Positions 54,755 through 63,865 of a stretch of 64,000 nucleotides of DNA are shown piece after piece (the first letter of the stretch is position 1; each line of letters opens with the position of its first letter). This DNA comes from Porphyromonas macacae DSM 20710 = JCM 13914 (GTDB lineage: Bacteria > Bacteroidota > Bacteroidia > Bacteroidales > Porphyromonadaceae). The notes under the pieces were generated by a model that saw only the letters and a program-made list of their open reading frames with translations, was not told the DNA's origin and made no database searches. The stretch spans positions 42,405-106,404 of the forward strand of contig NZ_KB904151.1 in NCBI RefSeq assembly GCF_000379945.1, in the 5' to 3' direction. The translations under genes were made by a program, and so were the position numbers.

Positions 54755-54807
54755 AGCAGAAATTCTTTGCCTGATGGATAAAATTCTTCAGACAAAGAAT
54801 TTCTGCT
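54755..54807 (+). repeat. Family-1 repeat, copy E (reduced form)
   Basis: 53 bp. AGCAGAAATTCTTTG and CAAAGAATTTCTGCT form a perfect 15-base inverted repeat around CCTGATGGATAAAATTCTTC. It keeps only the first hairpin of the long form. Confidence 0.75.
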
Positions 54808-54936
54808 ATCAGTAAGGAGTTGACTTGTGCTGAAAAAGGATGTTTTGCGCATAAATAAAAAGTACTACTCGATGTCTTGCTGCCTGTCCGAGGAAGTCCT
54901 ACAAAATCTTTTGAACATAAATACTACTTATTTTCC

Positions 54937-54944
54937 TATCTTTG
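54937..54944 (+). promoter_or_regulatory. Probable -7 box for the M20 peptidase operon
   Basis: TATCTTTG, 28 bases before the start codon at 54972; an upstream TTG lies at 54911-54913 with a longer spacer than usual. Confidence 0.5.
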
Positions 54945-54971
54945 ATAAAATCATAAATAAACAAATTCATC

Positions 54972-56336
54972 ATGTCTCAAATCAAAGAGTATATAGCTGC
55001 CAACGAGCCTCGTTTCCTGCAAGAGCTGTTTGACCTGATCAGAATACCTTCTGTAAGTGCAAAAAGTGAACATAAACCGGATATGATCCGCTGTGCCGAA
55101 CACTGGAAGTCTCATTTGCTGGGAGTGGGGGTACAAAAAGCCGAAGTTTTCCCTACGGACGGCAATCCCATTGTTTACGGAGAATACATCATCGATGCTT
55201 CCCTGCCTACCATATTAATATATGCCCACTATGATGTAATGCCGCCGGAGCCCCTGGAGCTTTGGAACAGCGAACCTTTCGAGGCAGTTGTCAGAGACGG
55301 TAGAATCTGGGCGCGCGGGTCCGATGATGATAAAGGGCAATCCATGATACAGGTAAAGGGTTTCGAAACAGCCCTTAAGTTAGGACTCATCAGATGCAAC
55401 GTGAAGTTCATATTCGAGGGGGAGGAGGAAATCGGCTCTACCCACTTGGAAGACTTCTGCAAGAAACATAAGGAAATGCTCAAAAGCGACGTTATCGTGG
55501 TTTCCGATACCAGTATGGTCAGTGCCGAAACCCCTTCTTTGACCACGGGCTTAAGAGGTCTGGCTTACTGGGAAATAGAGGTTACCGGGCCTAACCGGGA
55601 TTTGCATAGCGGCCATTTCGGCGGAGCTGTGGCAAACCCCATTAACGAACTTTGCAAACTGATTGCCCAGGTGGTGGATGCCGACGGCCGTATCGTTATT
55701 CCGCACTTTTATGACGATGTCGTGCCCATGAGCGATGAAGAGCGTAACATGATTGCGCAGGTGCCATTCGATGAAAACCAATACAAAGCAGCTTTGGACG
55801 TGGATGGACTGTTCGGCGAAAAAGGATACCATACGCTGGAAAGAAACAGCTGTCGTCCGAGTTTCGATGTTTGCGGCATTTGGGGCGGTTATACCGGAGA
55901 GGGCGCCAAGACCGTATTGCCGAGTAAAGCCTATGCCAAGGTTTCTTGCCGTTTGGTAGCCAGTCAGGATCATGAGAAAATCAGTAAAATGTTTGCAGAC
56001 TATATTCAATCCATTGCGCCGAAATATATACGGGTTCAGGTCAAACCGATGCACGGGGGCGAAGCCTATTTGTGTCCTATCGATTTGCCGGCATATCAGG
56101 CTGCAGAGAAAGCCTGCGAAGTGGCATTCGGAAAACGTCCGCTGGCTGTACGCAGAGGGGGTAGCATACCTATTATAGCAGCTTTTGAAAGAGTGCTGGG
56201 GGTAAAGACCGTACTGATGGGGTTCGGTCTGGAGAGCAATGCGATACATTCACCCAATGAGAATATGAGGCTGGATATTTGGCGTAAAGGTATAGAAGCC
56301 GCAGCCGAGTTTTATAACTATTTTCCCGAACGGTAA
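54972..56336 (+). CDS. M20-family dipeptidase
   Basis: A 454-residue cytoplasmic metallopeptidase of the M20 (ArgE/DapE/CNDP) group. Metal and catalytic residues are visible: IYAHYDVMPPEP (His and Asp, about 78-83), GSDDDKGQSMI (bridging Asp), FEGEEEIGSTHLEDF (catalytic Glu pair, about 148-150), VVSDTSM, and the C-terminal HSPNENMRLDIW histidine. The dimerisation domain runs from about 190 to 320 (GLRGLAYWEIEVTGPNRDLH). It removes amino acids from short peptides; substrate range is unknown. It starts an apparent operon with a deaminase and a phosphorylase gene 12 bases apart. Confidence 0.92.
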   Translation: MSQIKEYIAANEPRFLQELFDLIRIPSVSAKSEHKPDMIRCAEHWKSHLLGVGVQKAEVFPTDGNPIVYGEYIIDASLPTILIYAHYDVMPPEPLELWNSEPFEAVVRDGRIWARGSDDDKGQSMIQVKGFETALKLGLIRCNVKFIFEGEEEIGSTHLEDFCKKHKEMLKSDVIVVSDTSMVSAETPSLTTGLRGLAYWEIEVTGPNRDLHSGHFGGAVANPINELCKLIAQVVDADGRIVIPHFYDDVVPMSDEERNMIAQVPFDENQYKAALDVDGLFGEKGYHTLERNSCRPSFDVCGIWGGYTGEGAKTVLPSKAYAKVSCRLVASQDHEKISKMFADYIQSIAPKYIRVQVKPMHGGEAYLCPIDLPAYQAAEKACEVAFGKRPLAVRRGGSIPIIAAFERVLGVKTVLMGFGLESNAIHSPNENMRLDIWRKGIEAAAEFYNYFPER

Positions 56337-56348
56337 ATTCTGAACGAC

Positions 56349-57614
56349 ATGTCAGTTCTGATAAAGAATACCTTATTGAACGGTATCGTTCAAGATATTT
56401 TGATCGAAGGAGATCGCATAGCTAAAATTGCTCCGATCATCGAAACACCGGCCGACTGTGAACGGATTATCGACGGGGCGAATACGGCAGCCGTTCCCGG
56501 CTTCCATAATTGTCACGCGCACTCGGCCATGACTGTTTTCAGAGGTTATGGAGATGATCTGCCTCTAATGAAGTGGCTGGAAGAATATATTTGGCCTGTG
56601 GAGGCAAAGATGACGGAGGAAGATTGTTACTGGGGAGCCCGGCTGGCCTGCCTGGAGATGATCAAATCCGGCACCACGGCATTTATGGATATGTATATGA
56701 ACCCGCACAGCACAGCACAAGCAGCGGTGGATACGGGTATGAGAGCAGTGGTTTCCTATACGCTGTTTGATCAGGGCAGTGAAGAACGTGCTGCAAAGGA
56801 TCGTGACAATTCTTTGAAGTATTTGTATGAGTTTCAGGAGATGTACCCCGATACCATCCGTTTTTCAGTGGGACCTCATGCTATTTATACGGTTAGCGGA
56901 GAACAACTCCGGTTTTGTCATAACTTTGCAAAAGAGCATGACGTGATTATTCACCTGCACATGTCGGAAACGAAAGGAGAGGTGGACGAGTGTATGAAGT
57001 TGCACAATACTACTCCTATCAGGTATCTTGATCGATTGGGCGTCTTGAGTCCGAACCTCACCATTGCGCATGGTCTTTGGATGGATGAAGAAGAATTGGA
57101 TTTGCTGGCTGCCAATGGGGTGAATGTGATACACAATCCGGCGTCGAACATGAAGCTGGCCAGTGGATACAAATTTCTCTATGAGGAGATGAGGAGCAGG
57201 GGTATAGATGTCGGTCTGGGTACCGATGGCTGCTCTTCGTCCAACAATTTGGATATGCTGGAGGCCATGAAGTTAGCTTCTCTTTTGGGCAAGGTGTGGC
57301 GTTATGACAGCACGGCAGTAAGTGCTCCTGAAATATTCCGCAGTGCCACGGAAACGGGTGCTCGCATACTGCGCACCGGTGCTGGTAAACTGGAAGAGGG
57401 CTACAAGGCCGATTTGTGTCTTGTGGACTTGAGCTTGCCGGAAATGACACCGCTGCATGATCTTACTTCCAATCTGGTTTATTCGGCCAACGGAAGTTGT
57501 GTGAAAACGACTGTTATTAACGGTCGGATTGTGATGCTGGATCGGGTAGTGGAAGGAGAAGAAGAAATAAAAGAAAAAGTAAGAGCGATAGCTCGCAGAC
57601 TTATAAAACGATAA
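56349..57614 (+). CDS. mtaD: 5'-methylthioadenosine/S-adenosylhomocysteine deaminase
   Basis: A 421-residue amidohydrolase. Metal ligands appear in order: FHNCHAHSAM (HxH, about 56-58), HMSETKGEVDEC (His about 204), IAHGLWMDEEEL (His about 236) and LGTDGCSSSNNLDMLEAMKL (Asp about 292). The SSSNNLDM segment and GPHAIYTVSGEQL mark the MTA/SAH deaminase type over cytosine or guanine deaminases. It converts methylthioadenosine to methylthioinosine and SAH to S-inosylhomocysteine. It is 15 bases upstream of a purine nucleoside phosphorylase gene, which suggests use in purine salvage. Confidence 0.88.
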   Translation: MSVLIKNTLLNGIVQDILIEGDRIAKIAPIIETPADCERIIDGANTAAVPGFHNCHAHSAMTVFRGYGDDLPLMKWLEEYIWPVEAKMTEEDCYWGARLACLEMIKSGTTAFMDMYMNPHSTAQAAVDTGMRAVVSYTLFDQGSEERAAKDRDNSLKYLYEFQEMYPDTIRFSVGPHAIYTVSGEQLRFCHNFAKEHDVIIHLHMSETKGEVDECMKLHNTTPIRYLDRLGVLSPNLTIAHGLWMDEEELDLLAANGVNVIHNPASNMKLASGYKFLYEEMRSRGIDVGLGTDGCSSSNNLDMLEAMKLASLLGKVWRYDSTAVSAPEIFRSATETGARILRTGAGKLEEGYKADLCLVDLSLPEMTPLHDLTSNLVYSANGSCVKTTVINGRIVMLDRVVEGEEEIKEKVRAIARRLIKR

Positions 57615-57629
57615 TAAAGAGATATACGT

Positions 57630-58451
57630 ATGAACATGCAAGAAGAACATTACCACGAGGCCGCTTCGTTTCTGGCTTCGAGGATTTCTCGAGAAACACG
57701 TACCGCAATAATATTGGGTAGCGGCTTGGGCAATCTGGCAAACAGCATTCAGGAGGCTACTGTTATTCCCTATTCGCAAATTCCCCACTTTGCACAATCT
57801 ACGGCAGTGGGACATAAAGGAAATCTGATCGCCGGTCTTTTGGGAGGCGTGCCGGTTTTGGCCATGCAGGGACGCTTTCACTACTATGAGGGGTATAGCA
57901 TGGATCAGGTTACATTCCCCGTTCGTACCATGAAACTTTTAGGTATAGAGAACCTTTTGGTTTCAAATGCTGCCGGAGGGATAAACAACACTTTCAAGGT
58001 GGGCGATTTAATGATTATTCGCGATCATATCAACAATTTGCCCAATCCCCTGATTGGTAGAAACATGGAAATGTTCGGTCCTCGTTTCCCGGATATGACC
58101 CGCGCCTATGATCGCGAATTCATTGCGAAGGTAGAAGCCATTTGCAGCAAGAAGGGGATTCCCGTTAAAAAAGGTGTCTATGTAGGACTGACCGGCCCTT
58201 CGTATGAGACTCCGGCGGAATATGCTTTCTGGGGTAAAGTAGGAGGCGATGCCATCGGCATGAGCACTGTGCCTGAGGTTATCGTGGCCCGCCATGCAGA
58301 CATCAGGGTTTTCGGTATGTCTGTTATCACCAATGAAGGATATCATTTTGCCGATGATTTCGTGAATGATGCTCAGGATGTTATCGATGCAGCCAATGCG
58401 GCTTCTGAAAAAATGGGTGAAATATTCATAGCACTGGTTCAAGAGATTTAA
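57630..58451 (+). CDS. punA: Purine nucleoside phosphorylase (trimeric class)
   Basis: A 273-residue enzyme of the PNP/MTAP class: [15 protein letters not shown] (about 26-40, phosphate loop), [15 protein letters not shown] (His), [20 protein letters not shown] (Arg and His), [20 protein letters not shown] and [15 protein letters not shown] (Glu), and [12 protein letters not shown] with Asn of the purine site. The Asn-rather-than-Asp end of this site suggests use of 6-oxopurines (inosine, guanosine) and possibly methylthioinosine. A hairpin terminator follows. Third gene of the salvage run. Confidence 0.92.
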   Translation: MNMQEEHYHEAASFLASRISRETRTAIILGSGLGNLANSIQEATVIPYSQIPHFAQSTAVGHKGNLIAGLLGGVPVLAMQGRFHYYEGYSMDQVTFPVRTMKLLGIENLLVSNAAGGINNTFKVGDLMIIRDHINNLPNPLIGRNMEMFGPRFPDMTRAYDREFIAKVEAICSKKGIPVKKGVYVGLTGPSYETPAEYAFWGKVGGDAIGMSTVPEVIVARHADIRVFGMSVITNEGYHFADDFVNDAQDVIDAANAASEKMGEIFIALVQEI

Positions 58452-58471
58452 TAATTACTCATAATCTATTT

Positions 58472-58512
58472 ATGGTGTACTCTTAATCGAAAGAAATGGG
58501 GTACACCTCTAT
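58472..58512 (+). terminator. Terminator after purine nucleoside phosphorylase
   Basis: GGTGTAC and GTACACC pair with a 20-base loop and are followed by TCTATTTATTT. The stem is short, but its position 22 bases after the stop fits. Confidence 0.55.
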
Positions 58513-58524
58513 TTATTTAACAGA

Positions 58525-59994
58525 ATGGTTAGTATCGCTCCGGAACACTTCCTTTTAATCGGCTCGATTGTTCTTTTGGTTGGCATTATGGCCGGAAAAA
58601 TCGGAACGAAGTTCGGATTGCCGGCTTTGCTCCTTTTTCTTGCCACAGGCGTGCTGTTTGGTTCCGGAGGGTTCGGCATACAGTTTGACGATGCCGGTTC
58701 GGCACAGTTTGTGGGTGTTTTGGCCTTGAGTGTCATTCTCTTCTCCGGTGGTATGGATACCCGTTTTAGCGATATCAAGCGGGTAATGGGTCCCGGTATC
58801 ACTCTTTCCACTCTGGGCGTGGTGATTACGACTTTGGTTTTCGGCGGTATCCTTTATTTAATGGGTACTATTCCCGTTTCACCCATTCATCTGACTTTTC
58901 CCATTGCTTTGCTTTTGGCGGCTACCATGTCGAGTACGGACTCTGCCTCTGTCTTTGCTTTGCTTAACGGCCGGCAGATGCACTTGAAAGAAGACCTGAA
59001 ACCTACGTTGGAGCTCGAAAGTGGAAGTAACGACCCTATGGCATATATGTTGACCATAGCCTTGATACAGTTCGTATCGAGCGGTGGTGGAAGCATCTGG
59101 CTCATTATCGGAACGCTTTTTATGCAGTTTTTTCTGGGCGGATTGATCGGTTTCCTGATGGGGCGTTTGAGTGTATTCTTTCTCAATCGGATAGATATTT
59201 ACAATGATTCGCTGTATCCCATCGTACTGCTTTGCATGGTTTTTCTGACCTTTGCAGTTACCGCCGTATTAGGAGGAAACGGTTATTTGGCTGTATATAT
59301 CAGCGGTATCATCGTGGGTAACAGTCGGCTGGTGCACAAAAAAAGTATTAAAACCTTTTTCGACGGTATTACCTGGCTTGTGCAGATCATTCTGTTTATA
59401 ATGCTTGGCCTGCTGGTCAATTCGGAAAACCTTTTGACCGTTGCGCCTTTTGCTTTACTGGCCGGTCTTGTGATGATTTTTGTGGCAAGGCCTTTGGCCG
59501 TTGTTGTCAGTTTGTTGCCATTCAAAAGATACAGCATCAGAGGAAGGGTTTTCTTGTCGTGGGTCGGCCTGCGGGGCGCTGTGCCTATTATTTTCGCTAC
59601 CTATCCGATGATGAGTGATATTCAGGGAGCCGAAACGCTGTTCAACATCGTATTTTTCATTACGATACTGTCTTTGACTATACAGGGCAGCAGCATCGGA
59701 GTAGTGGCCAAATGGCTGAAACTCGATGAGCCGGTACCGGATAAGAAAACTTTTTTTGGTGTTGAAATTCCCGATGAAATCGGAACAAAAATGGAAGAAC
59801 GGAAGGTTACGCCCGAAATGATAAAAGAAGGCAGTATGCTGATGGATTTGGACCTGAAGGATGAAGAACTGGTCATTTTGGTAAAACGGGGGAGTAAATT
59901 CATGGTGCCGAAAGGGAAACTGGAGCTTTATCCGAAGGATATACTCCTCATCGTGTCCGATAGCACTGCGGTCAAGGAACAGACCGGTAATTAA
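58525..59994 (+). CDS. K+/H+ antiporter, CvrA/NhaP2 family
   Basis: A 489-residue CPA1-type antiporter with about 12 membrane segments (MAGKIGTKFGLPALLLFLAT, the STDSASVFALLN proton/ion-site segment with its Asp near 136, LELESGSNDPMAYMLTIALI and WVGLRGAVPIIFATYP). The cytoplasmic C-terminal part (about 410-485) is a TrkA_C/RCK-C ligand domain (EGSMLMDLDLKDEELVILVK). The presence of this domain is what separates the potassium/proton type from plain NhaP. It probably protects against high K+ or alkalinity; the transported ion is inferred. Confidence 0.88.
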   Translation: MVSIAPEHFLLIGSIVLLVGIMAGKIGTKFGLPALLLFLATGVLFGSGGFGIQFDDAGSAQFVGVLALSVILFSGGMDTRFSDIKRVMGPGITLSTLGVVITTLVFGGILYLMGTIPVSPIHLTFPIALLLAATMSSTDSASVFALLNGRQMHLKEDLKPTLELESGSNDPMAYMLTIALIQFVSSGGGSIWLIIGTLFMQFFLGGLIGFLMGRLSVFFLNRIDIYNDSLYPIVLLCMVFLTFAVTAVLGGNGYLAVYISGIIVGNSRLVHKKSIKTFFDGITWLVQIILFIMLGLLVNSENLLTVAPFALLAGLVMIFVARPLAVVVSLLPFKRYSIRGRVFLSWVGLRGAVPIIFATYPMMSDIQGAETLFNIVFFITILSLTIQGSSIGVVAKWLKLDEPVPDKKTFFGVEIPDEIGTKMEERKVTPEMIKEGSMLMDLDLKDEELVILVKRGSKFMVPKGKLELYPKDILLIVSDSTAVKEQTGN

Positions 59995-60051
59995 AAATGG
60001 AATTTATTCATTTCTCTTTTGCTTTACACTTAAACGATATACCAAGTATTC

Positions 60052-60981
60052 ATGTTCAAAAGTTTCTTTTACACAAAAAGAGAAAAAGAAATTTTTCGTG
60101 TAACAATTATAGGCAGCACACTCAACATCCTTTTGATGGGATTGAAGTTTGTCGCCGGTATTTGGGGGCATAGCAGCGCGATGATAGCTGATGCGGCTAA
60201 TTCGCTCTCCGATATCATTACGGATATAGCCATGCTGATTTTTATCCGGATATCCAGTAAACCCTCGGATGAAAAACACCGATATGGGCATGGAAAATAT
60301 GAGACCTTATCTTCTGCCCTGATAGCTGTCGCCATGATCGTGGTGGGTGCATCGCTTCTTGCCAACTCCGCGGAAACGATAACGGGTGTTCTCTATCGGG
60401 AAGAGAATATTCTTCATCCCGAAAAATTTGCGCTTATCATCGCTATCATATCGATTCTTTCCAAATTCATCGTTTTCAGGTATACTAAAAAGGAAAGCCT
60501 GGTATTGAAGAGTTCCGGCCTTCGTGCCAAGGCTTATGATCACTGGAATGATGTTTTTACTTCTTTGGCCGTCTTGATCGGCATCTGTGCTGCCATGTTT
60601 TTAGATAACCGATGGGCTATTCTGGAGCCGGTTGCAGCAGCCCTGGTCAGTATAATTATTATTTATACCGGTATCAAACTGTTAATTCCTGCATTTGAAG
60701 AGCTGCTGGAGAAAAGTTTGCCCAGAGAAGTGGAAGATCAAATACATGCGTTGCTTCTGGAAGAAAAAAAGATATTGAGTTACCACCGGTTGCGTACCCG
60801 TAGCATCGGCAGCCGCTATGCTATCGAAGTCGATATCAGGGTACACGGCTATATCTCCGTTTCCGAAGCGCATGACATAACCAAACAGATAGAGGACAGG
60901 CTGAGAGAAAAATTCGGAGAGCAAACACATATTATCATACATGTTGAACCTGAAGAAGAAGTAGATCGTGATGCAGATTGA
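60052..60981 (+). CDS. Cation diffusion facilitator metal transporter
   Basis: A 309-residue CDF protein with six membrane segments. Metal-site segments are AMIADAANSLSDIITDIAML (Asp about 45 and 49) and KAYDHWNDVFTSLAVL (His and Asp, about 163-167), and KHRYGHGKYETLSSAL is the conserved loop. The cytoplasmic C-terminal domain (about 220-309) has the ferredoxin-like IEVDIRVHGYISVSEAHDI. It exports Zn2+, Fe2+, Mn2+ or similar; the HD-DD set suggests zinc or iron, but this is inference. It overlaps folB by 11 bases. Confidence 0.9.
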   Translation: MFKSFFYTKREKEIFRVTIIGSTLNILLMGLKFVAGIWGHSSAMIADAANSLSDIITDIAMLIFIRISSKPSDEKHRYGHGKYETLSSALIAVAMIVVGASLLANSAETITGVLYREENILHPEKFALIIAIISILSKFIVFRYTKKESLVLKSSGLRAKAYDHWNDVFTSLAVLIGICAAMFLDNRWAILEPVAAALVSIIIIYTGIKLLIPAFEELLEKSLPREVEDQIHALLLEEKKILSYHRLRTRSIGSRYAIEVDIRVHGYISVSEAHDITKQIEDRLREKFGEQTHIIIHVEPEEEVDRDAD

Positions 60982-61336
60982 ATTAAAACAGATGAAATTC
61001 TATGCCTATCATGGCGTAATGGAGCAAGAGCGCAAAGTGGGGAATAATTTCCTTGTGGATATCGGTCTGGAAACGGATGCCGAACAGTCTGTAATCAGTG
61101 ATGATTTGTCCGATACGATCAGTTATGCCGATATTTTTCAAATAGTGCAGGCCGAGATGCGGATACCGTCCGGATTGTTGGAACATGTGTGCGGACGCAT
61201 CATCTCTGCTATTCATGAACGATGGGAAACGCAGGTAAGATCCGTGGACGTAAGACTGGCCAAACTCAATCCTCCTTTTGGCGGAGATGTCAAGGAAGCC
61301 GCCGTCAGAATCAAACGAGTATTTCAGTCTGCCTGA
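60971..61336 (+). CDS. folB: Dihydroneopterin aldolase
   Basis: A 121-residue enzyme of folate synthesis: MQIELKQMKFYAYHGVMEQE opens it, with FYAYHGVMEQERKVGNNFLV (residues 9-28), DTISYADIFQIVQAEM and the catalytic Lys in VDVRLAKLNPPFGGDVKEAA near residue 98. I use the ATG at 60971; a GTG one codon earlier is possible. The start lies within the end of the CDF gene, suggesting translational coupling although the two have no shared pathway. Confidence 0.95.
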   Translation: MQIELKQMKFYAYHGVMEQERKVGNNFLVDIGLETDAEQSVISDDLSDTISYADIFQIVQAEMRIPSGLLEHVCGRIISAIHERWETQVRSVDVRLAKLNPPFGGDVKEAAVRIKRVFQSA

Positions 61337-61444
61337 GCGACCTGTGCTTTGCTGATTGCCGTAAAGTTTTTTGTTTAGAGAGATGTCTCTAACAGTCGTT
61401 ATTTTAAGTAACCGTATTTTAATTTAATTACATATAATAAAGAA

Positions 61445-63124
61445 ATGTCTTCTTTTGTATTTTCTCCGCGTTTGTTGCTATGTCTGAAAAATTATTCATG
61501 GCAACATTTTTATAAAGACCTGATGGCCGGGATTATTGTGGGTATCGTGGCCCTCCCTTTGGCCATTGCTTTTGGTATAGCATCCGGGGTGAGCCCAGAG
61601 AAAGGATTGATTACCGCCATTGTGGGTGGTTTCATCGTTTCTGCGTTGGGCGGAAGTTCTGTGCAGATCGGAGGGCCTACCGGCGCATTTATCATCATTG
61701 TTTATGGCATAATCGAAACTTTCGGCCTGAGCGGTCTGGCTGTTGCCACGTTTATGGCAGGCGTACTGTTGCTGGTTATGGGATTTCTAAAGTTGGGCAG
61801 CATAATTAAGTTTATTCCTTATCCTATCATTGTGGGTTTCACGGCTGGTATCGGGTTGACCATTTTTACGACCCAGATACCGGATTTGATGGGTTTGCAG
61901 ATCGAGAAAATCCCCGGCAGTTTTATTGCCAAATGGATAGCGTATGCAGGCAGTATCTCCTCTGTAAACTTTTGGGCGCTGGGCATCGGTCTTGTCAGCA
62001 TATTGATCATTGTGTACACTCCGAAATTTTCTAAAAAAATCCCCGGGTCGTTGATTGCCATTATTTTAATGACCGTAGCCTCGTATTTCTTAAAGACGAA
62101 TCTGGGTGTGGAGCAGATTGAAACGATCGGAGATCGCTTTCAGATTTTGGCTTCTCTGCCGGCTATCCAATCCTTGTCCATGGATTTTGCTACTTTCAGA
62201 TTGCTTCTTCCCTCTGCTTTTACCATAGCTATGCTGGCAGCCATTGAGTCTCTGCTGTCCGCTTCTGTGGCCGATGGTGTTATCGGAGAGCAGCACGATT
62301 CCAATACCGAACTGATAGCGCAGGGTATGGCCAACGTGGTGATTCCGTTTCTGGGGGGGATACCCGTCACGGGAGCCATCGCCCGAACCATGACGAATAT
62401 AAACAATGGGGGACGCACGCCTGTTGCCGGTATTATTCATGCTTTCGTTTTATTGCTTATCCTGCTGTTCCTTTCTCCGCTTACCAAACATATTCCTATG
62501 GCCTGTCTCGCCGGTGTCCTCGTGGTCGTATCGTATAATATGAGTAATGTGCATACATTCAGAAAACTGCTCTCGCATCCCAAAAGCGACGTTCTCATCT
62601 TGTTGATAACTTTTGCTTTAACAGTCCTTCTGGATCTTACCATTGCCATTGAAGTGGGTATGCTGCTTGCTATGGTGATGCTGCTTAAGCGAGTTACCGA
62701 AAGCACACGCATCACTGTATTCCGGGATAAGTTGAAACCCAATGAAGGTGCTGAAGTAAAAACGGAAGAAGAGCATCTTATCATACCCAAACAGGTAGAG
62801 GTTTACGAAATCGACGGTCCTTACTTTTTCGGGATTGCCAATAAATTCGATGAAATCGTTCGACAGCTGGGCAGTAAGCCGCAAGTGCGTATCATTAGAA
62901 TGAGAAAGGTGCCATTTATGGATTCTACCGGAATCAATAACCTTACATCGCTGATTAAAATCTCTCGCGAAGAACATATCCATGTGGTTTTGTCGGGAGT
63001 AAATGAAGATGTACGAAACACGCTCATTGCCGGAGAAGTACAAACACTACTTGATGAGCAGGATATATGCGCAGATATCTATAAAGCTTTGGAGCGTGCA
63101 AAGGCTTTGCTGCCGGACAAGTAG
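61445..63124 (+). CDS. SulP-family anion transporter with STAS domain
   Basis: A 559-residue SLC26/SulP transporter with 12-14 membrane segments: MAGIIVGIVALPLAIAFGIA (about 23-42) and VQIGGPTGAFIIIVYGIIET are the classic first segments. The STAS domain (about 435-555) holds EVYEIDGPYFFGIANKFDE and the PFMDSTGINNLTSLIKI switch segment. Bacterial members transport sulfate, bicarbonate or dicarboxylates; which one is not visible. No carbonic anhydrase gene is near. Confidence 0.92.
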   Translation: MSSFVFSPRLLLCLKNYSWQHFYKDLMAGIIVGIVALPLAIAFGIASGVSPEKGLITAIVGGFIVSALGGSSVQIGGPTGAFIIIVYGIIETFGLSGLAVATFMAGVLLLVMGFLKLGSIIKFIPYPIIVGFTAGIGLTIFTTQIPDLMGLQIEKIPGSFIAKWIAYAGSISSVNFWALGIGLVSILIIVYTPKFSKKIPGSLIAIILMTVASYFLKTNLGVEQIETIGDRFQILASLPAIQSLSMDFATFRLLLPSAFTIAMLAAIESLLSASVADGVIGEQHDSNTELIAQGMANVVIPFLGGIPVTGAIARTMTNINNGGRTPVAGIIHAFVLLLILLFLSPLTKHIPMACLAGVLVVVSYNMSNVHTFRKLLSHPKSDVLILLITFALTVLLDLTIAIEVGMLLAMVMLLKRVTESTRITVFRDKLKPNEGAEVKTEEEHLIIPKQVEVYEIDGPYFFGIANKFDEIVRQLGSKPQVRIIRMRKVPFMDSTGINNLTSLIKISREEHIHVVLSGVNEDVRNTLIAGEVQTLLDEQDICADIYKALERAKALLPDK

Positions 63125-63488
63125 CCGGCTTTTTTCGATTTTCGCAAATTGCTGTAAAAAGTATTTCATAAATATTTCAAAAGAGGGGGTGTCGAAATTA
63201 TTTTCAGCTCACCCTCTTTCTTCTTGCGTTTAAGCGTTGTTTTATTTGATGGGGGGTATAGGAGAAAGCGGGGTGATAAAGTGTTATGAGGTTGATTTCA
63301 TGTTTTGAAAACCGGGTTGTTTGTTTATCCGGCTCCATGGGGAATAGATCTGTTATGGTTGTTTATGCGTGTTTATTGTGAATTTTTTTAATTTTTTTGA
63401 AAAATATTTTTGTTGGTTATCTGTTTGTTTCATAGGTTTTTAGTTTGTTTGTTTTTGTCTTTTTGTTTGAAATGTTTGTTTTGATCTC
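63125..63488. other. Gene-free stretch after the SulP gene
   Basis: About 360 bases. A hairpin with a T run lies at 63180-63223 (below). The remainder is AT-rich, holds no believable open frame and leads to the rRNA promoters. Confidence 0.5.
63180..63223 (+). terminator. Terminator of the SulP gene
   Basis: AAAGAGGG and ACCCTCTTT pair around a loop that contains GTGTCGAAATTATTTTC, followed by CTTCTTGCG. The core resembles the hairpin at 49613-49655. It follows the SulP stop by about 55 bases. Confidence 0.55.
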
Positions 63489-63520
63489 TTGCAGGAATGA
63501 AAATAATCTCTACCTTTGCA
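63489..63520 (+). promoter_or_regulatory. rRNA operon promoter P1
   Basis: TTG at 63489-63491 and TACCTTTGCA at 63511-63520, separated by 19 bases, 346 bases before the 16S start. Same boxes and spacing as P2 and the tRNA-fMet promoter. Confidence 0.75.
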
Positions 63521-63637
63521 ATCGCAATTCGGACGAGAGTTGTTTGTTTTGACATCGATTCGCGGTATGGTGAGATCAGGAACGGATGTATTTTATTGAA
63601 TATTTTTTTTGTTTTTGATTTTTTCTTTCCGAAAGTC

Positions 63638-63669
63638 TTGCGGCAGACAAAAATTTGTTTACCTTTGCA
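63638..63669 (+). promoter_or_regulatory. rRNA operon promoter P2
   Basis: TTG at 63638-63640 and TACCTTTGCA at 63660-63669, separated by 19 bases, 197 bases before the 16S start. Transcription should start near 63676. Confidence 0.75.
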
Positions 63670-63865
63670 AGCCGAAACCCGTTTTGGATTTTTTAAGGTT
63701 CGGGTTTTGTTGCACAAGCGATCTTCGACATAATTCATATTAGAAACGAAAAGTGTAGTACAGGGGAATATATATTTTCCCGTCAGAACTTAAAGGTTTC
63801 GATAAGATTCGATAACGGTGGTTTATTTTTGGGCGTATAAGGAAAAAACGAAATAAAAAGATATA

